From Yinghuangia sp045039925 (lineage in GTDB: Bacteria; Actinomycetota; Actinomycetes; Streptomycetales; Streptomycetaceae): 64,000 nucleotides of DNA. Of this stretch, positions 8,216-16,450 are shown piece by piece. Both the position numbers and the translations under genes were made by a program. The notes beneath the pieces were generated by a model. That model made no database searches and was not told the DNA's origin. It was given only the letters and a program-made list of their open reading frames with translations. Position 1 is the stretch's first letter. The number at the start of each line of letters is the position of its first letter. The stretch lies in contig CP108400.1 of assembly GCA_045039925.1 (NCBI GenBank), positions 3,162,001 to 3,226,000 of the forward strand, given 5' to 3'.

Positions 8216-8239
8216 CGGCATGCAATATATTGCATGCCG
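8216..8239. promoter_or_regulatory. 24-bp perfect palindrome, probable GntR operator
   Basis: The half-sites CGGCATGCAATA and TATTGCATGCCG form a perfect palindrome over the start region of the GntR gene. TTGACA (8198-8203) lies just upstream as a candidate -35, and TATATT inside the palindrome could act as -10 although the spacing (22 bp) is long. ATTGCAT/ATGCAAT palindromes are typical operators of FCD-type GntR regulators, so autoregulation and control of acdS are likely. Confidence 0.7.
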
Positions 8240-8965
8240 GTTCCCCAAGCCCGTGGGCTCGTGACCAAATCCCTGCTCCGGGACAACGCCTACCGCGCGA
8301 TCCGCGACGCGATCGTCGACGGCACGCTCGCCCCCGGCGAGCGGCTCAACGACATCGACCTGGCCGCGTGGCTGGGTGTCAGCCGTACGCCGGTACGCGA
8401 GGCGCTGGCACGCCTGGAGCAGGCCGGGCTGGTGCAGAGCAAGCCGGGCAGCCACACGCGGGTCAGCCCTCTCGACGTACGTGCCGCGCGTTCCGCGCAG
8501 TCGGTGACGGCCGCAATGCACGAACTGGCCGTACGGGAAGCGCTCCCCAACCTCTCCGCCGCCGAACTCGACGCCATGCGCCAGGCCAACGCGCGCTTCG
8601 CCGACGCCCTGCGCCGCAACGACGTCGACGCGGCGATCGCCGCCGACGACGACTTCCACGGTGTCGCGGTCGCGGCCTGCGCCAACCACGCCGTACGCAC
8701 TGTGCTGGAGCAGTTCACGCCCGTACTGCGGCGCCTCGAACGGCTGCGCTTCGGGTCGCTCGGCGGCCGGAGTTCGGTCGGCCAGCACGCGCGCATCATC
8801 GCGCTGTGCGAGGCCGGGGACGTCGACGGAGCCGCGGCCGCCACGCGCGCGAACTGGCAGACCCTGGCGCCCCTGCTGGACACCGGACTTCCGGATGCGG
8901 AGCCGGAGCCGCACTCGGAGCCGCAGTCGGAGCCGGAGCCGGGTGGCGGTCCTCGGAGTCGGTAG
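8234..8965 (+). CDS. GntR-family (FCD) regulator, probable AcdR-type
   Basis: The protein has a winged-helix domain (NAYRAIRDAIVDGTLAPGERLNDIDLAAWLGVSRTPVREALARLE), with the S-R-T-P-V-R-E-A-L recognition helix of GntR proteins. A helical FCD effector domain follows with the Asp/His ligand pattern (DDDFH, GQHARI). The C terminus is a short Glu/Pro/Ser repeat. The start is uncertain: ATG 8213, ATG 8234 or GTG 8261 are in frame and none has an SD, so translation may be leaderless; 8234 is taken. It lies 72 bp upstream of acdS in the same direction, which points to an ACC-responsive regulator. It is probably autoregulated through the palindrome over its start. Confidence 0.8.
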   Translation: MPVPQARGLVTKSLLRDNAYRAIRDAIVDGTLAPGERLNDIDLAAWLGVSRTPVREALARLEQAGLVQSKPGSHTRVSPLDVRAARSAQSVTAAMHELAVREALPNLSAAELDAMRQANARFADALRRNDVDAAIAADDDFHGVAVAACANHAVRTVLEQFTPVLRRLERLRFGSLGGRSSVGQHARIIALCEAGDVDGAAAATRANWQTLAPLLDTGLPDAEPEPHSEPQSEPEPGGGPRSR

Positions 8966-9037
8966 CCGTCTCCGGTCGGTTCGCACCGCCGCAGCCGTTT
9001 TCCCCTTACCGGCCGCTCACCACCTCACGGAGTCCCC

Positions 9038-10045
9038 ATGCGCCTCGACGAGTTCCCGCGGTATCCCCTGCTCTTCGGCCCAAGTCCCGTGCACCCGCTC
9101 GACCGGCTGAGCAAGCATCTCGGCGGGGCCCGCATCTGGGCCAAGCGCGAGGACTGCAACAGCGGGCTCGCCTTCGGCGGCAACAAGACGCGCAAGCTGG
9201 AGTATCTGCTCGCCGACGCGCTGGCCCAGGGAGCGGACACGCTGGTCAGCATCGGAGGCATCCAGTCCAACCACACCCGCCAGGTCGCCGCCGTGGCCGC
9301 GCACGCTGGGATGAAGGCCGTTCTCGTTCAGGAGAGTTGGGTCGACTGGCCCGATCCGGTCAACGACAAGGTCGGCAACATCCTGCTCTCCCGCATCCTG
9401 GGCGCCGATGTACGTCTCGTCCAGGCCGGATTCGGCATCGGGTTCAAGGAGAGCTGGCACCAAGCGCTGGACGACGTCCGCGCGGCCGGCGGCACGCCGT
9501 ACGCCATCCCCGCCGGAGCGTCCGACCACCCGCTCGGCGGCCTCGGCTTCGCCCGATGGGCGTACGAAGTCCAGGAACAGGAAAGCAAGTTGGGTGTCTT
9601 CTTCGACACCGTCGTGGTGTGCAGCGTCACCGGCAGCACCCAGGCCGGCATGATCGCGGGCTTCGCCGGCCAGGACCGGCCGCGCCGCGTCCTGGGCATC
9701 GACGCCTCGGCGAAGATCGACGAAACCCGTTCCCAGGTCGCCAAGATCGCCCGTGCCACCGCGGAAACCGTCGGGCTGGGACGGGACTTGCGCGACGACG
9801 AGATCACCGTCCTGGAGGGGTGGGCCGGCGACCTCTACGGCGTCCCGGTGCAGTCCACGTTGGACGCCATCCGCCTCACCGGCAGCCTGGAAGGCGTGAT
9901 CATCGACCCGGTCTACGAGGGCAAGTCCATGGCCGCGCTCGTCGACCTCGTGCGCGACGGGCAGATCGCCGAGGACTCCAACGTCCTGTACGCCCACCTC
10001 GGCGGCCAACCCGCACTCAACGCCTACAGCGGCGTGTTCTCCTGA
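9038..10045 (+). CDS. acdS: 1-aminocyclopropane-1-carboxylate (ACC) deaminase
   Basis: The 335-residue fold-type II PLP enzyme would convert ACC to 2-oxobutanoate and ammonia. EDCNSGLAFGGNKTRKLEYL contains the PLP lysine (Lys50), followed by SIGGIQSNHTRQ and VQESWVD. The residues that separate true ACC deaminases from D-cysteine desulfhydrases are present: Tyr293-Glu294 in PVYEGKS and Leu321 in HLGGQPALNAYS. Length matches characterised AcdS proteins (about 337-338). CGGAGT precedes the ATG. The neighbouring GntR regulator fits the usual acdR-acdS pair. In plant-associated actinomycetes this enzyme lowers host ethylene and supplies nitrogen. Confidence 0.93.
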   Translation: MRLDEFPRYPLLFGPSPVHPLDRLSKHLGGARIWAKREDCNSGLAFGGNKTRKLEYLLADALAQGADTLVSIGGIQSNHTRQVAAVAAHAGMKAVLVQESWVDWPDPVNDKVGNILLSRILGADVRLVQAGFGIGFKESWHQALDDVRAAGGTPYAIPAGASDHPLGGLGFARWAYEVQEQESKLGVFFDTVVVCSVTGSTQAGMIAGFAGQDRPRRVLGIDASAKIDETRSQVAKIARATAETVGLGRDLRDDEITVLEGWAGDLYGVPVQSTLDAIRLTGSLEGVIIDPVYEGKSMAALVDLVRDGQIAEDSNVLYAHLGGQPALNAYSGVFS

Positions 10046-10063
10046 CGGACCCCGGAAGGGGCA

Positions 10064-10807
10064 TCAGCCGGTCGGCCGCGGGGACGGTCCGCCGGCGGCG
10101 TTGATGATGCCGTCGACGACGAGGCCGATGCGGCAGGCGGCGTCCTCCGGGTCCGGCTGCCCGGCGTCGAGCCAGGCGATGACGGCTTCGGTCGTGACGG
10201 CGGCGACGACCGCCGCGGCCCAGGTGAGCCAGGGGCCGGGGGCGATGACGCGGGCGAGGTTGCGCCGCGCGACTTCGGTGGAGGCCGCCTCGAGTTCGTC
10301 GAGCAGATCACGGAACTCCGGTTCGCGGGCGGCGTGTCGGAACAGCAGGCGGAAGCCGTCGGGGTCGGCGGAGGCCGCGCCGAGCAGCGCGCCCAGGGCC
10401 TCCGGTTGCAGGTCCTCGTCGCCGAGGACTGTCGTCACGCGGGTGCACGCGCGGTCGAGGACCGAGCGGTAGAGGTCGGCCTTTGAATCGAAGTGCCGAT
10501 AGAGGAGTACGCGCGTGATGCCGGCCTCCGCCGCGACGTCGTCGAGGCTGGTGGCCGTGAAGCCCGAGCGGGCGAACGCGCGCGTGGCGGCGTCGAGGAT
10601 CTGCTCGCGGCGCTCGGCGCGCGGAAGCCGGCGTACGGGGGACGCGGATGCAGTGGAAGCCGAGGAGTCAGAAGAAACAGGGGAAGCAGGGGAGGCAGCG
10701 GAAGCAGAGGAAGCAGAGGAAGCAGGAGAAGCCGGCGCCGGGGAAATCGGGGCGCCCGGTGCCGCGGGCGCCGCCCGCTCGTCGGGGACCGTCTGCCGTG
10801 CCGTCAT
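10064..10807 (-). CDS. TetR-family transcriptional regulator
   Basis: The protein is 247 residues long. After a 55-residue Ala/Ser/Pro low-complexity N terminus comes a TetR DNA-binding domain: RREQILDAATRAFARSGF, TSLDDVAAEAGIT and LLYRHFDSKADLYRSVLDR. The C-terminal helical domain is the effector pocket. ATG 10807 is preferred because AGGGAG lies at good spacing; GTG 10816 is too close to it. The low-complexity part is encoded by a GGAAGCAGA-like trinucleotide-rich repeat (10665-10740). The gene is divergent from the P450 gene, whose expression it probably controls through the repeats in between. The ligand is unknown. Confidence 0.85.
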   Translation of the reverse strand: MTARQTVPDERAAPAAPGAPISPAPASPASSASSASAASPASPVSSDSSASTASASPVRRLPRAERREQILDAATRAFARSGFTATSLDDVAAEAGITRVLLYRHFDSKADLYRSVLDRACTRVTTVLGDEDLQPEALGALLGAASADPDGFRLLFRHAAREPEFRDLLDELEAASTEVARRNLARVIAPGPWLTWAAAVVAAVTTEAVIAWLDAGQPDPEDAACRIGLVVDGIINAAGGPSPRPTG

Positions 10808-10869
10808 CGCGCCCACTCCCTGTGCCTGCTTTGCCTGCCGCGCGGAACCCGGCTGCCGCCGGGCTCATC

Positions 10870-10919
10870 TTGTGTACTTCAGAGTATACAAGTAGATTTG
10901 TTTAATCGAGCGTATACAA
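10870..10919. promoter_or_regulatory. Putative TetR operator region between regulator and P450
   Basis: TTGTGTACT (10870-10878) and AGTATACAA (10883-10891) form an inverted repeat with one mismatch, and a third copy GTATACAA lies at 10912-10919. The AT-rich cluster stands in the 131-bp divergent spacer, in reach of both start codons. It is a likely binding site for the adjacent TetR protein. Confidence 0.55.
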
Positions 10920-10938
10920 CTGCGAACGGGGAGACGCC

Positions 10939-12108
10939 GTGACCGCTCAACTGCCCTTCCATGCGCCGGAACCGCTGCGCACGCCGCCTGCCCTGCGCGA
11001 ACTGCGCGACAGAGGCGCCGTCCACAAGGTCCGCACCCGGGTCGGCGACGACGCCTGGCTGGTGACGGGGTACGAGGAAGTCCGCGCACTGCTCGACGAC
11101 CAGCGCCTCGGACGCTCCCACCCCCACCCCGAACAGGCGGCCCGGACCGGGGAATCGGCCCTCCTCGGCTCCCCCGTCGGCAACCACGAGACCGAGCATG
11201 TCGACCACGCGCGAATGCGGCGCATCCTCCAACCGCTTTTCTCGCCACGCCGCATGCGGGCGCTGCGGCCCCGCATCGCCCAGCTCACCGCCGAACTCCT
11301 GGACGACATGGAGAAGAGCGGCAGTCCGGCCGACCTCAACGCGTCGCTCGCGCTGCCCCTGCCGATCCTGGTCATCTGCGAGCTTCTGGGGGTGCCGTAC
11401 GCGGACCGCGACCGCTTCCGCGCCTGGTCCGTCGCCGCCGGCGACGTCGTCGACGCGGCCCGCTCCGCCGACGGTCTGGGGCAACTCTACGTCTATGGCC
11501 GGGAGTTGGTGGATCTCAAGCGCCGCGACCCGGGCGACGACATCATCTCGGACCTGTGCGCGACGGAGGGGCTCGGCGACGCGGAGATCGCTTCGCTGTC
11601 GATGCTGCTGCTGTTCGCGGGCCACGAGACGACCGTGGTGCAGATCGGGTACGGCGCGCTCTTCATGCTCACCACGCCGGGCGAATGGCAAGCCCTCGTC
11701 ACGGATCCGGCCCGGGTGGGTCCGGTCGTCGAGGAGATCATGCGGGCGCCGATCGTCGGCACCGGCGGCATGCCGCGCTGGGCCAGGACCGACCTGGACA
11801 TCGCCGGAGTGACGGTACGCGCAGGCGAGCTGGTCCTGCTCGACACCTTCACGGCCAACCACGACCCGGAGGTCTTCGCGGACCCGGAGCGCTTCGACCC
11901 CGACCGGACGAGCACGCAGCACCTCGGCTTCGGCCACGGCGCCCGCTACTGCGTCGGGGCACCGCTGGCACGCATCGAACTCGCGGAGGTATTCGGGCAG
12001 TTGACCGCCAGATTCCCGGACCTGCGCCTCGCTGTGCCGACCGTCGACATCCGGTTCACACAGGATCAGTTGACCACGGCGGTGGTCGAACTCCCGGTCT
12101 CATGGTGA
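10939..12108 (+). CDS. Cytochrome P450 (bacterial class I type)
   Basis: The 389-residue soluble P450 carries the oxygen-binding I-helix motif AGHETT (about residues 227-232), E-I-M-R as the ExxR pair, and the heme-ligand loop FGHGARYCVGAPLAR with the thiolate cysteine. Length is normal for bacterial CYPs of the CYP105/107 kind. The start is GTG 10939, preceded by GGGGAG. No ferredoxin or ferredoxin reductase is adjacent, so electrons would come from partners elsewhere. The substrate cannot be inferred. The divergent TetR gene suggests induction by a small molecule. Downstream, TGACAGTTCGACGG and TGACGGTTCGACGG (12106-12173) are imperfect direct repeats. Confidence 0.9.
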   Translation: MTAQLPFHAPEPLRTPPALRELRDRGAVHKVRTRVGDDAWLVTGYEEVRALLDDQRLGRSHPHPEQAARTGESALLGSPVGNHETEHVDHARMRRILQPLFSPRRMRALRPRIAQLTAELLDDMEKSGSPADLNASLALPLPILVICELLGVPYADRDRFRAWSVAAGDVVDAARSADGLGQLYVYGRELVDLKRRDPGDDIISDLCATEGLGDAEIASLSMLLLFAGHETTVVQIGYGALFMLTTPGEWQALVTDPARVGPVVEEIMRAPIVGTGGMPRWARTDLDIAGVTVRAGELVLLDTFTANHDPEVFADPERFDPDRTSTQHLGFGHGARYCVGAPLARIELAEVFGQLTARFPDLRLAVPTVDIRFTQDQLTTAVVELPVSW

Positions 12109-12202
12109 CAGTTCGACGGCTCCCCAGGTGACGTTTCGCCGGGTCTCACGATGACGGTTCGACGGCCCCAGGACCGCGTGCGGTCCGAGCGCGCCCGACG
12201 AC

Positions 12203-13027
12203 TCAGCGTCCGAACACGGCGCCCATGATGTCGGCCGCAAAGCGGTTCATCGGCAGCAGCACGCGCCGGTAGGTCCACCGGAACGGCGGTACGACCACCG
12301 CCGTCCAGACCACCGCCAGTCCGACGAGCACCGGCTTGAGCACGAAGCGGTAGACGTACCGGCTCGGGACGACCACGACCGCCCCGACGATCACGGTCGC
12401 CACGCGCCAACCGAACGTCAGGACCTGGCGGAAGGCCCGCCACAAGGGCCGCAGGACCCATTTCCAGAGCGCGGTCAGCGGCTGGATCACCAGGTGGTAG
12501 AGGAGCCGCCACGCGAGCCAGAGGAGTCCCCGGGCGGTCGGGCGCAGCACGTGCCGCCACGCCAGCAGCCCGAACGGCTTGAGTACGCGCCGCCACAGGT
12601 AGCGCTCGATCGCACGCTGAAGCGGCTTGAGGACCTGGTCGAGCAGGAACGCGAGGACCGGCGTGAGGATGATCCCCCACAGCACGGTCCGCAGCAGCCA
12701 GCCCCACAGGAAGTCCCGGAAGAACGCCCAGCCCGGAACGAGGATCCAGCGGTGCACGAGCTTCGCTCCGGGCACCAGCAGCCTGCGCCAGCTGAACACA
12801 AGAGCGACGAGGAGCAACCGGCCTGTCAGCTTGAGGAGTTCCCAGAGGAGGCGGAACGGGACGAGGAGGACGACCGCGACGCCGCGCGCCAACCAGTGGC
12901 CCGCGGTCGCCGCCGCTCCGCGCCGCGGCACCGGATCCGGACGGCGGGGCGGTCGGCCGTCGTCCCGGCTCCGGTCGCCCGCGCCCTCCTCCACCGTGCT
13001 TCCGTCGTCGCGGACAACCCCCGACAT
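12203..13027 (-). CDS. Trp/Arg-rich repeat membrane protein of unknown function
   Basis: I do not recognise this 274-residue protein. After a 45-residue charged, disordered N terminus it is a chain of hydrophobic segments punctuated by a recurring Trp/Tyr/His-Arg-x-x-Leu-x-Pro motif: HRWILVPGW, WRRVLKPFG, WRHVLRPTA, WKWVLRPLW, YRFVLKPVL and YRRVLLPMN, spaced about 20-45 residues. It looks like several re-entrant or amphipathic membrane helices with basic caps. The start ATG 13027 has GGGGAG upstream. It follows the sigma-factor gene by 73 bp on the same strand and is probably co-transcribed with it. Confidence 0.7.
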   Translation of the reverse strand: MSGVVRDDGSTVEEGAGDRSRDDGRPPRRPDPVPRRGAAATAGHWLARGVAVVLLVPFRLLWELLKLTGRLLLVALVFSWRRLLVPGAKLVHRWILVPGWAFFRDFLWGWLLRTVLWGIILTPVLAFLLDQVLKPLQRAIERYLWRRVLKPFGLLAWRHVLRPTARGLLWLAWRLLYHLVIQPLTALWKWVLRPLWRAFRQVLTFGWRVATVIVGAVVVVPSRYVYRFVLKPVLVGLAVVWTAVVVPPFRWTYRRVLLPMNRFAADIMGAVFGR

Positions 13028-13100
13028 CGCGTCTCCCCACGCTCGTCCCCCGGTTCGAAACCGTAGTTGAGCGCGCATCCGGAAGACAGCGTTCAGATAC

Positions 13101-14147
13101 TCAGATCCACCCGCGAACCGTGGTGAGCTTGTCCGGATTGCGCATGACGTCCAGCGCGGTGATCCGCTGCCGGTCCACGGTGAGCGCCATGACCGAGAGC
13201 GTGCCGTCCGCTTCCCGCACCAGCAGGCCGGACGTGCCGTTGACGATGACCGTCCGGATGTCGAACGGCGCGTCGCCCGCATACGCCAGCAGCAGCCGCG
13301 CGATGCGCTCGCCGCCGCGCACCACCGTCGGCAGCGCGGGCACCTTGCCTCCGCCGTCGCCGCGGCAGACCGCGTCGGGGTCGAGCATCGCGACGAGCGC
13401 CTCGAGGTCGCCGCCCTGACAGGCGTCCGCGAACGCGGCGACCAGGCGGCGCTGTTCGTCCGCGGTCGGCGGGAACCTCGGGCGTCCGTCCTCGACTTCG
13501 CGGCGGGCGCGCGAGGCGAGTTGCCGCACCGCCGACGGCGTGCGCCCCACGACCTCCGCCACCTCGCCGAACGTCATGCCGAAGACGTCGTGCAGCAGGA
13601 ACGCGGTGCGTTGCGCGGGCGACAAGGACTCCAGGACCACCAGCAGCGCCATGCTCACCGACTCGTCGAGGGTGACGCGCTCGGCGGGGTCGGTGGCGGT
13701 CACCGGTTCCACGAGGGGTTCGGGCAGCCACGTCCCGACGTACCGCTCGCGGCGCGAGCGGGCGCTGCGCAGCGCGTCGAGGGCAAGGCGTCCGACCGCG
13801 GTGGTGAGCCAGGCCCGCAGGTCGCGGACCTCGGCCGGGTCGTCGAGCCGGCGCAGGCGCAGCCACGCCTCCTGGACGCAGTCCTCGGCCTCGGCCGCCG
13901 AGCCGGTCGTGACGTACGCGACCTTGAGGAGATACGGCCGCTCCGCCTCGAACGCACGCGCGAGCGCATCCTCGTCGACCCCTCCCGGCTCGATCCCGGT
14001 CGCCTCGGACCCGCCCGAGCCGGACGGGTCCAAGCCGAACCGGTCCGAGTCGAACCCGTCCGAGCCGAATCCGTCCGAGCCGAACCCGTCCGAGCCGGTC
14101 TCCGTACCGGTCCCGTTCCCCTCTCCACCCGGGATTCCGCCGGTCAT
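13101..14147 (-). CDS. ECF RNA polymerase sigma factor, SigJ-like with SnoaL-type C-terminal domain
   Basis: The protein is 348 residues. A Gly/Ser/Asp/Phe repeat N terminus (GSDGF units) precedes sigma region 2 (RPYLLKVAYVTTGSAAEAEDCVQEAWLRL) and region 4 (SLSPAQRTAFLLHDVFGMTFGEVAEVVGRTPSAVRQ). A C-terminal NTF2/SnoaL-like domain follows (RRLVAAFADACQGGDLEALVAML...), as in SigJ/ECF41-type factors, where it regulates sigma activity in place of a separate anti-sigma factor. ATG 14147 has GGAGGTG upstream. The characteristic partner of ECF41 genes (carboxymuconolactone decarboxylase or oxidoreductase) may here be the divergent FAD oxidoreductase. Confidence 0.88.
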   Translation of the reverse strand: MTGGIPGGEGNGTGTETGSDGFGSDGFGSDGFDSDRFGLDPSGSGGSEATGIEPGGVDEDALARAFEAERPYLLKVAYVTTGSAAEAEDCVQEAWLRLRRLDDPAEVRDLRAWLTTAVGRLALDALRSARSRRERYVGTWLPEPLVEPVTATDPAERVTLDESVSMALLVVLESLSPAQRTAFLLHDVFGMTFGEVAEVVGRTPSAVRQLASRARREVEDGRPRFPPTADEQRRLVAAFADACQGGDLEALVAMLDPDAVCRGDGGGKVPALPTVVRGGERIARLLLAYAGDAPFDIRTVIVNGTSGLLVREADGTLSVMALTVDRQRITALDVMRNPDKLTTVRGWI

Positions 14148-14252
14148 CGCGCACCTCCGTCTGATCATCCCCACACTGGCACGTCGGAAGGACGGGGCAG
14201 CGCGCGGATGTGTGACATTCGCGGGTGCTGCGGTGGCGTACCCTCCTTCGAC

Positions 14253-15677
14253 GTGGCTCGAATCGTTGTCGTCGGTGCAGGTATGGGTGGACTCGCAGTC
14301 GCGGCCAGGCTCGCGGTCAGGCGCCATGACGTGACGCTGTGCGAGCGGTCCGACGGCGTCGGGGGCATGCTCGGGTCGATCGACCACGACGGCTTCGCGT
14401 TCACATCCGGCGCGTCGGTGCTGACTCTCCCCGCCGTCTACCGCGACCTCTTCCTCAAGACCGGTGCGGCGCTCGAAGAGTGCGTCGACCTGATCGGCGT
14501 CGACCCGACGGCCCGGTGCTCGTTCGAGCGCGGCGCGACGGTCGTCGACGTCCCCAACGCGACGCGCGCGGGTGCCGCCGCGGCCTTCGACGCCGCGCTC
14601 GGCACCGGCGCGGGGGCCGACTGGAACCGGCTGCTCGACCGGGGCGCGGCCATGTGGGGCGTCATGCGCACCGGCTTCTTCGAGGTGGCGTCGGAGGCGG
14701 ACCGGCCGCGGCGCGCGTCGGGAGGGTTCCGCGACTTCCGGACCACCACACCGTGGCGGCGCCTGCGGCCGCTGGTCCGGTCCACGGTGCGCGACCCGAG
14801 GCTGCGTGCGCACGCCGAGCGCTTCGCGCTGGACGCGGGGCTCGACCCGAGGCGGGCCCCGGCGACGCTCGCGGTCCTCCCGTACCTCGAGCAGACGTTC
14901 GGCCTGTGGACCGTACGCGGCGGCCTGCACAAGATCGCCGAGGCGCTGCACGCCCGGTGCCTGGACCGCGGGGTGAAGTTCCGCACCGGCACGGACGTGG
15001 CGGACGTGTCACTGGCCGGCGGGCGCGCCGACGGCGTCCTGCTCGCGGACGGCGGACGCATCGACGCCGACATCGTCGTCTGGGCCGGTCCGCCGCGGCG
15101 CCCGACGCAAGCGAAAGCCGACCCGGGCGCGGCCACCGGGATGGCCGAGATGCACCTCGCGCTCCGCGGCACCACACCCGGCAGGCCGTACCGCACCTAC
15201 CTCTTCCCGGACTCCCCCGCCGACGAGGCCGAGGCGTTGTACGCCTCCGACGCCCGTCCCCCGGCGGATCCCACGCTGTGCGTGCTGGCCCCGGAGGGCG
15301 GCGCACCGGACGGCGACGAGGCGTGGACGGTCCAGGTACGGGTGCCCGCGCACGGGCGCGGCAAGGGCCTGGTGGACTGGGAACAGCCGGGCGTACGCGA
15401 CGAGTTCGCGCAACACGTACTCCACCTCATGACACGGCGCGGCCTGCCGGTCGCGGACCGTCTGCGCTGGTACGAGATGCGCACACCCGCCGACCTGGAG
15501 CGCGCCACCGGCACGCCCGGCGGCGGCGTGCCCGCGTGCCCGGTCGCCGGCGGTCAGCCGAACCGCTCGTCGGTCCCCGGCCTGTTCGCGGTGGGCGCCT
15601 CGGCCCATCCGGGCGGCGGGCTCATCGGTGCGGGGATGGGCGCGGCGGCGGTGTCGGAGCTCATCGGGAAGGGCTGA
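14253..15677 (+). CDS. FAD-dependent oxidoreductase, phytoene desaturase (CrtI)-like
   Basis: This 474-residue flavoprotein opens with a Rossmann dinucleotide motif RIVVVGAGMGGLAVAARLA and GVGGM, and ends with GLFAVGASAHPGGGLIGAGMGAA, the C-terminal FAD-binding signature of the CrtI/NAD(P)/FAD amine-oxidase-like group. Members desaturate or isomerise carotenoids and related isoprenoids. A polyprenyl synthase gene lies 2 kb away, but no phytoene synthase is present, so the substrate is open. The GTG start at 14253 has TACCCT 8 bp upstream and no SD, suggesting a leaderless transcript. It is divergent from the sigma gene, and its 3' end overlaps the next convergent gene by 124 bp. Confidence 0.8.
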   Translation: MARIVVVGAGMGGLAVAARLAVRRHDVTLCERSDGVGGMLGSIDHDGFAFTSGASVLTLPAVYRDLFLKTGAALEECVDLIGVDPTARCSFERGATVVDVPNATRAGAAAAFDAALGTGAGADWNRLLDRGAAMWGVMRTGFFEVASEADRPRRASGGFRDFRTTTPWRRLRPLVRSTVRDPRLRAHAERFALDAGLDPRRAPATLAVLPYLEQTFGLWTVRGGLHKIAEALHARCLDRGVKFRTGTDVADVSLAGGRADGVLLADGGRIDADIVVWAGPPRRPTQAKADPGAATGMAEMHLALRGTTPGRPYRTYLFPDSPADEAEALYASDARPPADPTLCVLAPEGGAPDGDEAWTVQVRVPAHGRGKGLVDWEQPGVRDEFAQHVLHLMTRRGLPVADRLRWYEMRTPADLERATGTPGGGVPACPVAGGQPNRSSVPGLFAVGASAHPGGGLIGAGMGAAAVSELIGKG

Positions 15678-16450
15678 GGGGGGAACTCGCCGTAGGCGTC
15701 CGGGTGGTGGTTCGGCTCCGCGCCGTACGCCCCGGGTCCGGCGCCCGCCTGCGGCCCGTACCCGTCGGTCCCGTACCCGTCGGGCCCGTAGCCGTCCGGC
15801 CGGTACCCCTCCGGACCGGGTGCGACCTGGGCGGCGTAGGCGCCGCTGCCCGCGTACGTGTCGTCCTGCACGTACATCTGCTGCGTATGCGGGCCCGACG
15901 CGTATGCGTCCTCGGAGGGGCCGTATCCCCCAACTGTGTTCGGCGCATATGCGGGCGGGGCCGGCGGCTGGGGCGGTGCGGCCGCGTCGCCCGTGTCGCC
16001 GTACAGGTAGCGGTCCGATTCGCCGGTGTCGTACGCCGCGGACGGGAAGTCGTTCTGCTCGTACCCGCCGTATCCGACGTAGTCCGCGGGGTCCGGAGAG
16101 CCGAACGCGTCGAACTGCTGCGTCCCGGCATCCGTCGGGACGTCGGCCTGCGTCGGTCGGCCGTGCCGGGCGCGCCGCGCCCGCTTGCGGCCGAAGCGCA
16201 CGGTCCACCCGTGGTAGTAGCCCCGGCGCACCTGCCGCGTGACCAGCAACTGCCCGATGACGAAGCACACTCCGCCGGCGCCGGAAACGATCGCGTTGCC
16301 CATCGCGACACCCGCGACGACGCCTACGAAACCGAGGAGGGCGAGCACGCGGTAGCGGAACGGCGCGCCGTGCTGCCACATCGCCTCGGTGAGGAGCCAC
16401 AGGCCGACCGGGACGAAAAGCGCATACAGCACGATCATGCCAAGGCTCAC
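15554..16450 (-). CDS. Membrane protein with Tyr/Gly/Pro-rich cytoplasmic tail
   Basis: The first 75 residues hold three hydrophobic helices (MIVLYALFVPVGLWLL, YRVLALLGFVGVVAGVAMG, AGGVCFVIGQLLV). They are followed by a basic stop-transfer (RRGYYHGWTVRFGRKRARR) and about 200 residues of low-complexity Pro/Gly/Tyr/Asp sequence with GYGPD repeats. The family is a streptomycete conserved hypothetical near metF; function is unknown. GTG 16450 is chosen because AGAAGGG lies seven bases upstream; GTG 16456 is the alternative. The last 124 bp overlap the convergent oxidoreductase gene. Confidence 0.6.
   Translation of the reverse strand: MSLGMIVLYALFVPVGLWLLTEAMWQHGAPFRYRVLALLGFVGVVAGVAMGNAIVSGAGGVCFVIGQLLVTRQVRRGYYHGWTVRFGRKRARRARHGRPTQADVPTDAGTQQFDAFGSPDPADYVGYGGYEQNDFPSAAYDTGESDRYLYGDTGDAAAPPQPPAPPAYAPNTVGGYGPSEDAYASGPHTQQMYVQDDTYAGSGAYAAQVAPGPEGYRPDGYGPDGYGTDGYGPQAGAGPGAYGAEPNHHPDAYGEFPPQPFPMSSDTAAAPIPAPMSPPPGWAEAPTANRPGTDERFG

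Noticed and set aside
13101..14951. Extended 616-residue version of the sigma factor
   Set aside because: The upstream part is antisense to the desaturase-like gene. ATG 14147 has a strong GGAGGTG and begins just before the GSDGF repeats.
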